Below are positions 15,491-22,718 of a stretch of DNA of 28,097 bases, piece by piece. A program made the position numbers and the translations under genes. Every line of letters starts with the position of its first letter. The stretch's first letter is position 1. Below the pieces are notes generated by a model, which was not told the origin of the DNA, ran no database searches, and saw only the letters and a list, made by a program, of their open reading frames with translations. The DNA is from CAYTES01 sp964436935 (GTDB lineage Bacteria; Patescibacteriota; Gracilibacteria; UBA1369; UBA12473): NCBI GenBank assembly GCA_964436935.1, contig CAYTES010000014.1, forward strand, positions 1 through 28,097. Direction: 5' to 3'.

Positions 15491-16744
15491 ATGTTTGCTT
15501 TTCTTTTTAATTTTCTTTCTCCCTACGCGCACCCCTTTGAAAAAAAGGTGGATCGCTTTCTGAAAAAAATCAAGTCGAGCAGTAATCCCATCAAAATCCA
15601 TAAAGGATTGGAAGCGTTGATGCAGGAAAACTTGGTGGTCGTGAACTTATGGATCGAGAAAAAATACAAAAATTATCTTTATCTCAATAAAAAAGTGAGG
15701 CGGGAGTTGTATCGAAATACAACCTTTCTAACTGAAGATTTTTTAAGCACGATTCAGACGTCACCTCCTTCGAATGAAGCCTTTCGGCACGTGCTCTCCT
15801 CCTTTGAGGCCACTTTCACCCCCGATCAGCATCAACGGCTGCTTCATCTTTTCGCGATCATGACCTATTTGCGCCCCGGAGGACGTTACCATTACGAAGC
15901 CGCCTCGAACTTTGGCAAGCTGCTCAAAAATCCCGCCCAAGAACACCTGATTGGTGACTGCAATCAAGTTGTAACCCTCTATGCCTACTTTTATTCACTC
16001 AAATTTCCCCTTTCGGAACTAAAAATTAAAATTTTGCCGGGTCATGTGTGTTTGCATTTTGAGGGCATCGACATCGAAGCAACAAGCGGCCAATTCGACC
16101 AATATAAGGAATTTGAGCATATTTTGCCGATCACGGAAATTATCTCCACCAATCTATTGGATGTGAATGACGAACAAGTCAAAACCGGAACCATTGAGCC
16201 GCGTACCTTGCTCAAATGTGCCCAACTGGCTTATCTCATCAGTAGCTTGCGAAAATTGGTGGATCAGAATCTCAAAATTGCTTATCAAAATGTAGGCGTC
16301 TCCTTATTAAAATCGGGGAATTGGGATTCCGCGATTTTTTTCATTCAACAAACCGGGGATCCCGTTTTGTTGGCGCAAAGCTATGAACATGCGGCCTTAT
16401 CGACTCTGAAAGATCATCGCTTTTCCAAAGCGGAATACTATGCGCGAGCTTCGGGGGATCGCACGCTTCAAAAAAAGGTGGCGTATGGGCAAGGAGCCTA
16501 CCACTACAATCAAAAACAGTTTTTAAAGGCCATCCCCTATTTTGAAAAAGCATCTGAGGAAGCCATGGTGAAAGCGGCTTATCAGGGGCAGTGTGGAGTG
16601 GTGCTGCATAAAGTGCGTGGCGTGAAAACAGTAATCGAAGCAAAACGGCATCGCAGCGATTTTCAAAATCTCAAAAAATGGGCTAGGCTTGGGGGGAATC
16701 ACGAAATTGAGGCGTATGCGGAGGAGACGCTGAGGAAAATCTAG
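15491..16744 (+). CDS. Transglutaminase-like protein with TPR-like repeats
   Basis: A 417-residue protein without signal peptide, probably cytoplasmic. Residues about 110-210 resemble a transglutaminase-like/SirB1-type papain-fold domain: GDCNQVV with candidate catalytic Cys 157, PGHVCLHF with His 185, and an acidic residue in DIEATSG (194-196). Residues about 255-380 are paired helices with TPR-like character (for example AYGQGAYHYNQKQFLKAIPYFEKA), which would bind a partner protein. Function is unknown; a protease-like, amidase-like or inactive scaffolding role are all possible. The start ATG follows a -10 box by 6 nt. After the TAG stop, a coding-like stretch continues in another frame (see 16759-16899). 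Confidence 0.78.
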   Translation: MFAFLFNFLSPYAHPFEKKVDRFLKKIKSSSNPIKIHKGLEALMQENLVVVNLWIEKKYKNYLYLNKKVRRELYRNTTFLTEDFLSTIQTSPPSNEAFRHVLSSFEATFTPDQHQRLLHLFAIMTYLRPGGRYHYEAASNFGKLLKNPAQEHLIGDCNQVVTLYAYFYSLKFPLSELKIKILPGHVCLHFEGIDIEATSGQFDQYKEFEHILPITEIISTNLLDVNDEQVKTGTIEPRTLLKCAQLAYLISSLRKLVDQNLKIAYQNVGVSLLKSGNWDSAIFFIQQTGDPVLLAQSYEHAALSTLKDHRFSKAEYYARASGDRTLQKKVAYGQGAYHYNQKQFLKAIPYFEKASEEAMVKAAYQGQCGVVLHKVRGVKTVIEAKRHRSDFQNLKKWARLGGNHEIEAYAEETLRKI

Positions 16745-16758
16745 ATCTGTATGACGCA

Positions 16759-16899
16759 ATGAGGAATGCCGGATTCACAGCATCCGATCCGACAGGAATT
16801 GGGCTTAGCCTATTAGTGGAATCTTCACGCTTGAAAAGAGAGTGGAAAGCTCCTAAAATAGCAGCAATTAATCCTCCCCATGAAACTTGCCTTTTTTGA
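16759..16899 (+). other. Possible small ORF or frameshifted tail
   Basis: A 46-codon ORF (ATG 16759, TGA ending 16899) reads like protein: AMRNAGFTASDPTGIGLSL, then VESSRLKREWKAPKIAAI. The same frame is open upstream into the end of the preceding gene (DLYD before the ATG), so it may be that gene's original C-terminus after a frameshift. It overlaps the promoter and start of the next gene, and could also be chance. Confidence 0.25.
16831..16859 (+). promoter_or_regulatory. Promoter of the dehydrogenase operon
   Basis: A -35 TTGAAA (16831-16836) and a -10 TAAAAT (16854-16859) are separated by 17 bp, 20 bp before the ATG at 16880. The expected leader is only about 14 nt. Confidence 0.6.
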
Positions 16900-17878
16900 A
16901 ATCCAAGGTTGGGAAAAACCCCAGCTTCGCAAACAACTCAAAAATCATGAGCTGCTTTTTTTTAAAGAACCACTGACGCTTAAAAATGTGGAAGCTGTAA
17001 AAAATTGTGATGGGATCTCGGTGTTCATCTATTCCACGGTGAATGCCAAAGTACTCAAGCAACTTCCCAAGCTCAAACTGGTCACGACCCGCTCCACCGG
17101 ATTTGACCACATCGATAAAGGCGCCTGCAAAAAACGCAAAATCCCTATTTTTACCGTGCCTTTCTATGGAGAAAATACGGTGGCGGAACATACCTTCGCC
17201 CTCATCCTTTCGCTTTCTCGAAACATAACAAAATCGTATGTGCGAACACTACGAAATGATTTTTCGATTGAGGGGTTGAAAGGTTTTGATCTCAAAGGAA
17301 AAACACTTGGAATCATTGGAGGCGGACATATCGGGTTGCACGTCGTGCGAATGGCCAAAGCGTTCGGCATGTGTGTGTTGGTGTATGATCCGATTCAGAA
17401 TCCGTTCATGGCGGAGGTGTTGGGGTTTCGCTATGTTCCGCTCGAAGAGCTGCTCCGTCATTCCGATGTTATTAGCTTGCATGCCCCCTATATGCCGGCC
17501 ACGCATCATCTGATCAATAAGAAAAACATCAAACTCATCAAAAAAGGGGCCATCTTGATCAATACGGCGCGAGGAGGCTTGGTGGAAACGGAGGCGTTGA
17601 TTGAGGCCTTGGATAAAAAAATCATTGCCGGAGCCGGATTGGATGTGATGGAGGGCGAAGAATTGATTCGAGAGGAAAAGCAGCTCCTTTATGATTCAAC
17701 GAAGGCGGAAGCGTTGAGCCAGTTGGTGAAAAGTCATATTTTACTCAGTCGAGACAATGTGGTGTTCACTCCTCACATTGCCTTTTACAGCCAGGAAGCT
17801 TTGGAGCGAATCTTGCAAACCACAGTGGAAAACATTCAAGGATTTTTATCCGGCCAGCTTAAAAACAACGTGGCATGA
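16880..17878 (+). CDS. NAD-dependent D-2-hydroxyacid dehydrogenase (D-lactate dehydrogenase-like)
   Basis: A 332-residue, full-length member of the D-isomer-specific 2-hydroxyacid dehydrogenase family (cytoplasmic, 2-oxoacid plus NADH to D-2-hydroxyacid). The substrate-binding domain is followed by the Rossmann motif GIIGGGHIG (144-152) and Asp 170 in VYDP, which favours NAD over NADP. The catalytic set is present: Arg 231 (NTARGG), a Glu in VMEGEE (258-261) and His 299 (FTPHIAFYS). The YGENTVAEHTFAL stretch (95-107) and overall form fit the D-lactate dehydrogenase branch, but substrate cannot be fixed from sequence. A pyrimidine tract (CCTCCCC) precedes the ATG. The TGA stop overlaps the next start (ATGA), so translation is probably coupled to the membrane protein at 17875. 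Confidence 0.9.
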   Translation: MKLAFFEIQGWEKPQLRKQLKNHELLFFKEPLTLKNVEAVKNCDGISVFIYSTVNAKVLKQLPKLKLVTTRSTGFDHIDKGACKKRKIPIFTVPFYGENTVAEHTFALILSLSRNITKSYVRTLRNDFSIEGLKGFDLKGKTLGIIGGGHIGLHVVRMAKAFGMCVLVYDPIQNPFMAEVLGFRYVPLEELLRHSDVISLHAPYMPATHHLINKKNIKLIKKGAILINTARGGLVETEALIEALDKKIIAGAGLDVMEGEELIREEKQLLYDSTKAEALSQLVKSHILLSRDNVVFTPHIAFYSQEALERILQTTVENIQGFLSGQLKNNVA

Positions 17879-18366
17879 GTTTTTTCCTCGTTGCATCTCA
17901 AATTTTAGTTTTTTTCCATATTGCCTTTGGAGAGTTTGCGGCGGCCAGCTTATTGTGGGCCACCAAGGAACTCATTTATCTTAAAAAGGACCGATTGATC
18001 TGGCTGAGGCGCACCTTGTGGGCGGCCTTTCTTTCCGTGATGATGGCTTGGGCTGTGGGAGGAACTTATTATCTCTTATTTTATCCTCAAGTGAAGCCGG
18101 TGATCAAAGAAGGGCCGGAAGCCTGGGGGCACTCGATTGTAATGGAGTCCAAAGAGCACATCTTTCTGTTTCTTCCTGTGCTCTTGTTCCTGCTGGCGCT
18201 ATTTGTACAGCGACATGGTGAACTGTTATTGGACAATCCCCTTCTCAAGCGTCGATTTCTTTACGCCACCCTGGGATCCACGGTCCTCATTTTTTCCATG
18301 GCCATCATGGGCTATTTAATCACCTGGAGCGCGCGCAGCGCACTCTGGCTTAACTCCGGACTATGA
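17875..18366 (+). CDS. Four-span membrane protein with membrane-embedded His residues
   Basis: A 163-residue integral membrane protein with four predicted spans (about 5-27, 47-67, 94-112, 128-150). Span 1 contains FFHIAFGEF (His 15, Glu 20), and the loop and start of span 3 contain His 86 and His 95 (ESKEHIFLFLP). Such His placement is compatible with b-type heme or quinone binding, but I cannot name the family. It starts inside the dehydrogenase stop codon (ATGA) and ends with the same overlap with the next gene, so the three genes form one tightly coupled unit. A redox partner for the dehydrogenase is a reasonable but untested idea. Confidence 0.75.
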   Translation: MSFFLVASQILVFFHIAFGEFAAASLLWATKELIYLKKDRLIWLRRTLWAAFLSVMMAWAVGGTYYLLFYPQVKPVIKEGPEAWGHSIVMESKEHIFLFLPVLLFLLALFVQRHGELLLDNPLLKRRFLYATLGSTVLIFSMAIMGYLITWSARSALWLNSGL

Positions 18367-18668
18367 ACGCTTATTATCGTTCCGCCTTCATCACCCTGAT
18401 CTTTATTCCACTCATTACACTTCTTGCCGAATTTTCTGAGTCACTCAAAAATGGACTTAAGACTATTTTTTGGCATCATTGGTTGGGCAAAGGCATTTTA
18501 GTGATTGTGCTCTTTATTGTTTTGAGCTTTTTATGGGGGTTGAAGCCTTCTAAATCCTTATCTCCCGAAGAGCACGCCATTCAACTCATGCGTGCTTTAA
18601 TCCTGAGCCTAATAGGAAGCGGGATTATTTTTCTCTTTTTCGTGTCCGAATATTTCGAACTGCTTTAG
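18363..18668 (+). CDS. Small membrane protein, three predicted spans
   Basis: A 101-residue hydrophobic protein with spans near 8-24, 44-60 and 78-97. Between spans 1 and 2 lies an FWHHWLGKG segment. I do not recognise a family. Its ATG overlaps the TGA of the preceding membrane protein, so it is the third gene of the 16880 operon and the two proteins probably form a complex. It converges with livG. Confidence 0.7.
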   Translation: MNAYYRSAFITLIFIPLITLLAEFSESLKNGLKTIFWHHWLGKGILVIVLFIVLSFLWGLKPSKSLSPEEHAIQLMRALILSLIGSGIIFLFFVSEYFELL

Positions 18669-18693
18669 GTGAACAGCTCCTAGGCTCATCACC
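18668..18693. terminator. Weak hairpin at a convergent gene junction
   Basis: GGTGA (18668-18672) pairs with TCACC (18689-18693), with an inner AGC/GCT pairing. It spans the stop codons of both convergent genes. There is no T tract, so termination is uncertain. Confidence 0.3.
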
Positions 18694-19438
18694 GACTCGT
18701 GGTTCCAAAATAAACCTCTTTTAATTTGGGATCTTTGATCACCTCTTCAGGGGTGCCTTGCATGTAGACTTTTCCCTCCACCAACACGATCACCTGGTCC
18801 ACAAGTTCAAATAAAAACTTAAGATCGTGTTCGACTAGAATCATGCTGCGTTCTTTTTCCCGGGCCAATTTTTTTAAGGTTTTGGCCAATACCTGCTTCA
18901 TGACCGGCGATACACCGGCGGTAGGTTCATCCACCAGCAAAAGTTTTCCTCCGCTGATCTCAAGTCGTAGCAATTCCAATAGCCGCAATTGTCCGCCGGA
19001 AAGAACTCCGGCCAAAGAATGCTTATGCCCTTCCAGCCCGACGCTTTCCAAGGCGTCTTGGATGCGTCTGTCGCTGCGATGGCGGGGTGTTTTGGAAAAA
19101 CGCCACCACCAGGGGTATTTTTCCGCATTTTCCAGAGCAATCATCACATTTTCTTCCACCGTCATTTCACGGAATACGCCCGGCGTTTGAAAACTTCGTC
19201 CCAACCCTTTTCGCGCGCGCTGAGACGGGCTCCAACGGGTTATGTCTTCGTCCTGAAATACAATTGAACCCGCCTGCTGAGGAACAAAACCCGAAATGGT
19301 GTTGAGCAGGGTGGTTTTACCGCAGCCATTTTGGCCGATAAGTCCCACGATTTCCCCGGGAGCCACTTCAAAGGAGACTCCTTCCAAAATCACACTGTGA
19401 TCGAACTGAACCACGATATTTTCAAGAGTGAGTGTCAT
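18689..19438 (-). CDS. livG: Branched-chain amino-acid-type ABC transporter ATPase (LivG-like)
   Basis: A 249-residue ATPase of the HAAT (hydrophobic amino acid) ABC importer class. Walker A is GQNGCGKTT (35-43), the Q-loop region GLGRSFQTPGVF (78-89), the signature LSGGQ (146-150), Walker B LLLVDEPTAG (166-175) and the switch His in VEHD. GLGRSFQ and the length fit LivG better than LivF. It is the last gene of the livKHMG operon, and its start overlaps the livM stop (ATGA). No livF follows, so either this ATPase forms a homodimer or a second ATPase lies elsewhere. It works at the cytoplasmic face of the membrane. Confidence 0.92.
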   Translation of the reverse strand: MTLTLENIVVQFDHSVILEGVSFEVAPGEIVGLIGQNGCGKTTLLNTISGFVPQQAGSIVFQDEDITRWSPSQRARKGLGRSFQTPGVFREMTVEENVMIALENAEKYPWWWRFSKTPRHRSDRRIQDALESVGLEGHKHSLAGVLSGGQLRLLELLRLEISGGKLLLVDEPTAGVSPVMKQVLAKTLKKLAREKERSMILVEHDLKFLFELVDQVIVLVEGKVYMQGTPEEVIKDPKLKEVYFGTTSR

Positions 19439-20289
19439 AGGCAGCGTGAAGTGATAGAAATTTTAGTGTTTAAAAAACGAATCAAAACGATCAGTAGAAT
19501 CGAATACAACAACACCCTTAGATGACCAAAAAGAGTAACGGGCAAGTCCAAAAACCGTAAGAATTCGGGCAATGCGATGACAAAAATGGCACCTCCGACG
19601 ACCCGTTTGACCTCCGGTTTTAACGCTAAAATCCCTACCGTGAGCATTTCGATGAGGAGCATCAAACCCGCAAAACTTGGTTCCAAAAATTGAATCTGCC
19701 ATACCATCACGATGGACCCGATTCCAAAAAGTAGACTGGATAAAATGATGGTATTTCGGGCCAAGCGGTCGGACGAAATCCCCAAGGCTTCGAGCGACAC
19801 GGGATTTTCTTTGAGGGCGCGGAGTGCTCTCCCCCAAAAGGTTTGTAACAGCACATATTCTCCGGCGACGATGAGTATTCCCAGGGTGAGATTAAAGAGG
19901 CCAAAACTCCATTCGGCGGCAAGCAACTCGGGGCGCACAATACCTGCCAGGCCAAGGACGCCATTGGTCAGCTCACTCCAAGAACGGGTTAAGGCTTCAA
20001 ACGCCAAAATACTCGCAAGGCCCAGGACCGCAAAGCTGTCGGCCGAAACGCGCAAATAAAGGATGGCAAAAAGCAATCCCGCGCAAAGATTCACGAGGAG
20101 GGCAATCGCTGCGGCCCACAGTGGGGCATAGCCGGCTTTTTCCGCAATCGCCAGGGCATATGCCGTGAGGCTAACCACGGTGGGCATGCCCAAAAAGAAA
20201 ATTCCTCCCAGAGAAAAAACTAGGTGCATCCCCGTTCCCATGGAGAGAACGATTCCAAAACGTGCCAGGAGTGTGAAGAAGTATCCCAT
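19435..20289 (-). CDS. livM: ABC transporter permease (LivM-like)
   Basis: A 284-residue, highly hydrophobic permease of the LivM type. Many spans are visible, and the family hallmark segment reads YLRVSADSFAVLGLAS followed later by GRALRALKENPVSLEALGI, the cytoplasmic coupling loop that contacts the ATPase. I chose ATG 20289 (MGYFF); a TTG six codons upstream lies inside the palindromic element's flank and is less likely. The stop overlaps livG. Element B (20295-20449) sits immediately upstream. Without it, livM would start one base after the livH stop. Permease for branched-chain or related amino acids; exact substrate unknown. Confidence 0.9.
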   Translation of the reverse strand: MGYFFTLLARFGIVLSMGTGMHLVFSLGGIFFLGMPTVVSLTAYALAIAEKAGYAPLWAAAIALLVNLCAGLLFAILYLRVSADSFAVLGLASILAFEALTRSWSELTNGVLGLAGIVRPELLAAEWSFGLFNLTLGILIVAGEYVLLQTFWGRALRALKENPVSLEALGISSDRLARNTIILSSLLFGIGSIVMVWQIQFLEPSFAGLMLLIEMLTVGILALKPEVKRVVGGAIFVIALPEFLRFLDLPVTLFGHLRVLLYSILLIVLIRFLNTKISITSRCL

Positions 20290-20294
20290 ATTAA

Positions 20295-20449
20295 GGCTCT
20301 GTAACAAAATAACTTACGACCTTGGAAACGTATCCATCCCGCACGGACTTCGTTGCTCGTCGCTTACATACCTTGATATGCTCGCTCTTCGCGCCTAGCC
20401 GATCGGGTGTCTACGTTTCAATTTCATCAACTTATTTCGTTACAGAGCC
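20295..20449. mobile_element. MITE-like palindromic element B, 155 bp, between livH and livM
   Basis: Terminal inverted repeats GGCTCTGTAAC are perfect for 11 bp and continue imperfectly (AAATAA, then GAAACGTA on both arms). The centre CATA-CCTTGA-TATG is again palindromic. The element is flanked by TAA on the plus strand (20292-20294 and 20450-20452), which is TTA on the coding strand, a 3-bp duplication as in element A. It has no ORF. Excision in silico gives TCT TAA T ATG, with livH stop and livM start one base apart, so insertion split a coupled gene pair. The livH stop now reads TAG, using the element's terminal G. The short duplication and GG-ended repeats may point to an IS5-like transposase, but this is a guess. 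Confidence 0.85.
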
Positions 20450-21330
20450 TAAGAGCGACGTAACGATTGGGCGAAAATCCCCTGGGGACGCACGGCGAGA
20501 AGCATTAGGGCCAGAACAAAAAGAATCACCATTTTCCAGGAGTTGGAGGGTGAAAAATGCTCCCAAGGAAAGGAGATCATCATTTCAGGAATCAACACCA
20601 GTAGGAATACGGCTACAACCGTCCCCCGAAAGTCGTGCACGCCTCCGACCAGCAAGGCGATGAACGCGGTGAGAATTAATGGTGTGGCAGCGGATGGAGT
20701 CAATGCGTTGTTCATCCCGACCAGCAGACCAACAATACCGGCCAAAAAGGCCGAGACCAAAAAAACAACCGCTTGAACTCTTTTTTCCCGTATTCCGATG
20801 ACCGTGGCGCATTCCGGGTGTTGTTTGACGGCGCGAATCACTCTGCCGACCGGGAGCAAGTAAAGGACAAAAAGGGCGATCGCGACAACGGCCAGTCCAA
20901 TAAGAAGCGACCACAATCCAATCCATGTCACCTGAAGTCCTCCCCAATGGAGAGTCGGAAGTACGCCCTGAATCAAAAATTTTCCATCGGAACCAAAGAG
21001 AATTCCGAGAAACGATTCAATCCCGATCCAGCCGGTGGCCCCCACCAGTAATCCCAGCAAGGGCTGACGCTTCACGGCATATTCTCGGAGTAACATAAAA
21101 TTTACAAGTCCCGCTCCCAGCGCGCCCCCCAACCCTCCGATCACTCCGGCCCAGGCCGGAGCTCCGGCCTGAACAAAAGCATAGAAGGTGTAGGGAGCGA
21201 CAACCAGGATTCCCGCCAACATGATGTTGACGATACGAGCCACTCTGTAGGTAAGATAAAGTCCGGCCGCCACCAGCAATACTTGGGTTGAGGTTACTAC
21301 GCTGTTGAGTAAAATCTGTAGGATAAGCAT
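20449..21330 (-). CDS. livH: ABC transporter permease (LivH-like)
   Basis: A 293-residue permease of the LivH type: a hydrophobic protein with about eight spans. It has the family-typical TYRVARIVNIMLAGILVVAP near 27-46, where most members have NxAHGxxxMxGAY, and a cytoplasmic loop GRVIRAVKQHPECATVIGI that contacts the ATPase. It ends AQSLRRS, and its stop TAG includes one base of element B. It follows livK after 78 bp. The start ATG has no Shine-Dalgarno (preceding CCCCACCGC). Together with livM it forms the membrane channel. Confidence 0.9.
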   Translation of the reverse strand: MLILQILLNSVVTSTQVLLVAAGLYLTYRVARIVNIMLAGILVVAPYTFYAFVQAGAPAWAGVIGGLGGALGAGLVNFMLLREYAVKRQPLLGLLVGATGWIGIESFLGILFGSDGKFLIQGVLPTLHWGGLQVTWIGLWSLLIGLAVVAIALFVLYLLPVGRVIRAVKQHPECATVIGIREKRVQAVVFLVSAFLAGIVGLLVGMNNALTPSAATPLILTAFIALLVGGVHDFRGTVVAVFLLVLIPEMMISFPWEHFSPSNSWKMVILFVLALMLLAVRPQGIFAQSLRRS

Positions 21331-21408
21331 GCGGTGGGGCTAAGGTGAAGTGAAATATGTGTTTTGATTGCAGCAATGGGGATCACATTTTTAGGTGAGG
21401 AGGCAATA

Positions 21409-22566
21409 TTAGAGGGCAACGGCCTTCCCTCCCTCCAGCTTGAATCGTGCCACGCCAATGCCTTGGACATAAGTTTGGTTGTCAAAACGATACTTCCCGA
21501 GACGTCCCGTGAACGATTGGGTGGCGACTTGGGTTCGTGCTTTTTCCACATCGCCTTTCGTGGATTGAATGACGGAGGTGAGTATGTTTAGAGCATCCAA
21601 TGTGGAGGCGGTATAGTAGTTTCCGAGATTGTCCAGCGACCCTTTTTGGGCAATGATCTGATCTCGATAGGTTAAAAAATCGGACGCATTGATGGTTGGG
21701 GCATCCACGATGATGGTTCCATCGGTCGCCTCCGGGGCGATTTGGGAAATGTCTCCGGCCATCATTGAAAAGATGCTGACTTTTTGAACCTCCCATCCTT
21801 GAATTTCAGCCAACTGCTTCACGAGAGCTTCGGTAGTGGTCCCGATATTGGGATTCAAAAAAACCGCTTCGGCTCCGGAAGCTTTTACTTTCTGGAGTAC
21901 ATTTCGGAATTCGGTGCTCCCCTTTTCAAACATTTCGTTGGCCACAATGGTGGTGTCACTGTCGTTTTTCAATTCCGCTTCCACTACATCCTTGATGGCT
22001 TGATTGTAGTCATTTTGCTCGCTCAAAAGAGCAATGGTTTTGTATTTCCCCAATTCTGCCGCGACTCCTTCGGCCACTCCGCTATCACTGTAGGAGAATG
22101 AGAAGAAATAGGGGCTTTTTCCTTCCAACTCCGGGCTGGACGAGGTGGGTGAAAGCGCCAGTACTTTTTTGGATTCTAAGAGTGGAACCATGGCGAGGGA
22201 TTCAGATGAACAGGCTCCTCCAAGAATGAATTTCACTCCGTCCACATCGGTGAGTTTTTGAAAGGCGGCATTAGATTCCGCGCCGTTGCATTTTCCATCC
22301 TCGTAGACCAGTTCAAACTGGTACCCGTTGGATTTGGCTTTGGCATTGATCGTGTCGAGCTCAAAATCCAGAATACGTTGAATTTCTTCTCCAAAGGCCG
22401 CTGCGTCCCCACTAAAAGGAGCGACCACGCCAATTTTGACGGTGGTGAGCGTTTTAGATCCCGACGACGAGCTGCTTCCAGCGGCATCCTTCGAGGAAGG
22501 GGTGCAACCTGCCAGCAGGGTGATTGCCAGGAAAACTGCGGAGAAAGAGATGAGGCTTTTTTTCAT
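21409..22566 (-). CDS. livK: Branched-chain amino-acid-type substrate-binding lipoprotein (LivK-like)
   Basis: A 385-residue type-1 periplasmic binding protein fold protein (leucine/isoleucine/valine-binding family). It starts with a lipoprotein signal, MKKSLISFSAVF, and the lipobox LLAGC (Cys 21), then a Ser-rich linker. The mature domain begins VKIGVVAPFSGDAAAFG and continues with the family pattern (KFILGGACSSES, VLALSPTSSSPEL, KTIALLSEQNDYNQ). It captures substrate outside the membrane and hands it to LivHM. Substrate is uncertain because this family also binds other amino acids, amides and urea. It is the first gene of the operon and is divergent from the TrmB-family regulator. Confidence 0.93.
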   Translation of the reverse strand: MKKSLISFSAVFLAITLLAGCTPSSKDAAGSSSSSGSKTLTTVKIGVVAPFSGDAAAFGEEIQRILDFELDTINAKAKSNGYQFELVYEDGKCNGAESNAAFQKLTDVDGVKFILGGACSSESLAMVPLLESKKVLALSPTSSSPELEGKSPYFFSFSYSDSGVAEGVAAELGKYKTIALLSEQNDYNQAIKDVVEAELKNDSDTTIVANEMFEKGSTEFRNVLQKVKASGAEAVFLNPNIGTTTEALVKQLAEIQGWEVQKVSIFSMMAGDISQIAPEATDGTIIVDAPTINASDFLTYRDQIIAQKGSLDNLGNYYTASTLDALNILTSVIQSTKGDVEKARTQVATQSFTGRLGKYRFDNQTYVQGIGVARFKLEGGKAVAL

Positions 22567-22593
22567 GATGAAATATTATTAATAATAGAAGGT

Positions 22594-22622
22594 TTTATAT
22601 ATCGCTTATTTTCGACAGTCAA
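22594..22622 (-). promoter_or_regulatory. Promoter of the liv operon
   Basis: On the minus strand a -35 TTGACT (22622-22617) and a -10 TATAAA (22599-22594) have 17-bp spacing, about 27 bp before the livK ATG. A TGTCGA half-site (22617-22612) directly follows the -35 and is also found in the operator at 22679. Confidence 0.65.
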
Positions 22623-22643
22623 TTTGTCAACTTCCTCTATTTC

Positions 22644-22673
22644 TTGATTTTAAGGTTCAATTCGAGCTATAAT
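22644..22673 (+). promoter_or_regulatory. Promoter of the TrmB-family regulator
   Basis: A -35 TTGATT (22644-22649) and a consensus -10 TATAAT (22668-22673) have 18-bp spacing. The expected leader is about 38 nt. Confidence 0.65.
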
Positions 22674-22678
22674 TAGTG

Positions 22679-22696
22679 TGTCGAAATTCGTCGACA
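22679..22696. promoter_or_regulatory. Palindromic operator candidate
   Basis: TGTCGA-AATTCG-TCGACA is a perfect inverted repeat just downstream of the regulator's -10 box, around its transcription start. The same TGTCGA half-site lies in the livK promoter. I infer binding by the adjacent TrmB-family protein, with autoregulation. Confidence 0.5.
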
Positions 22697-22718
22697 TAAA
22701 ACTTTTACTTTCATTTTT

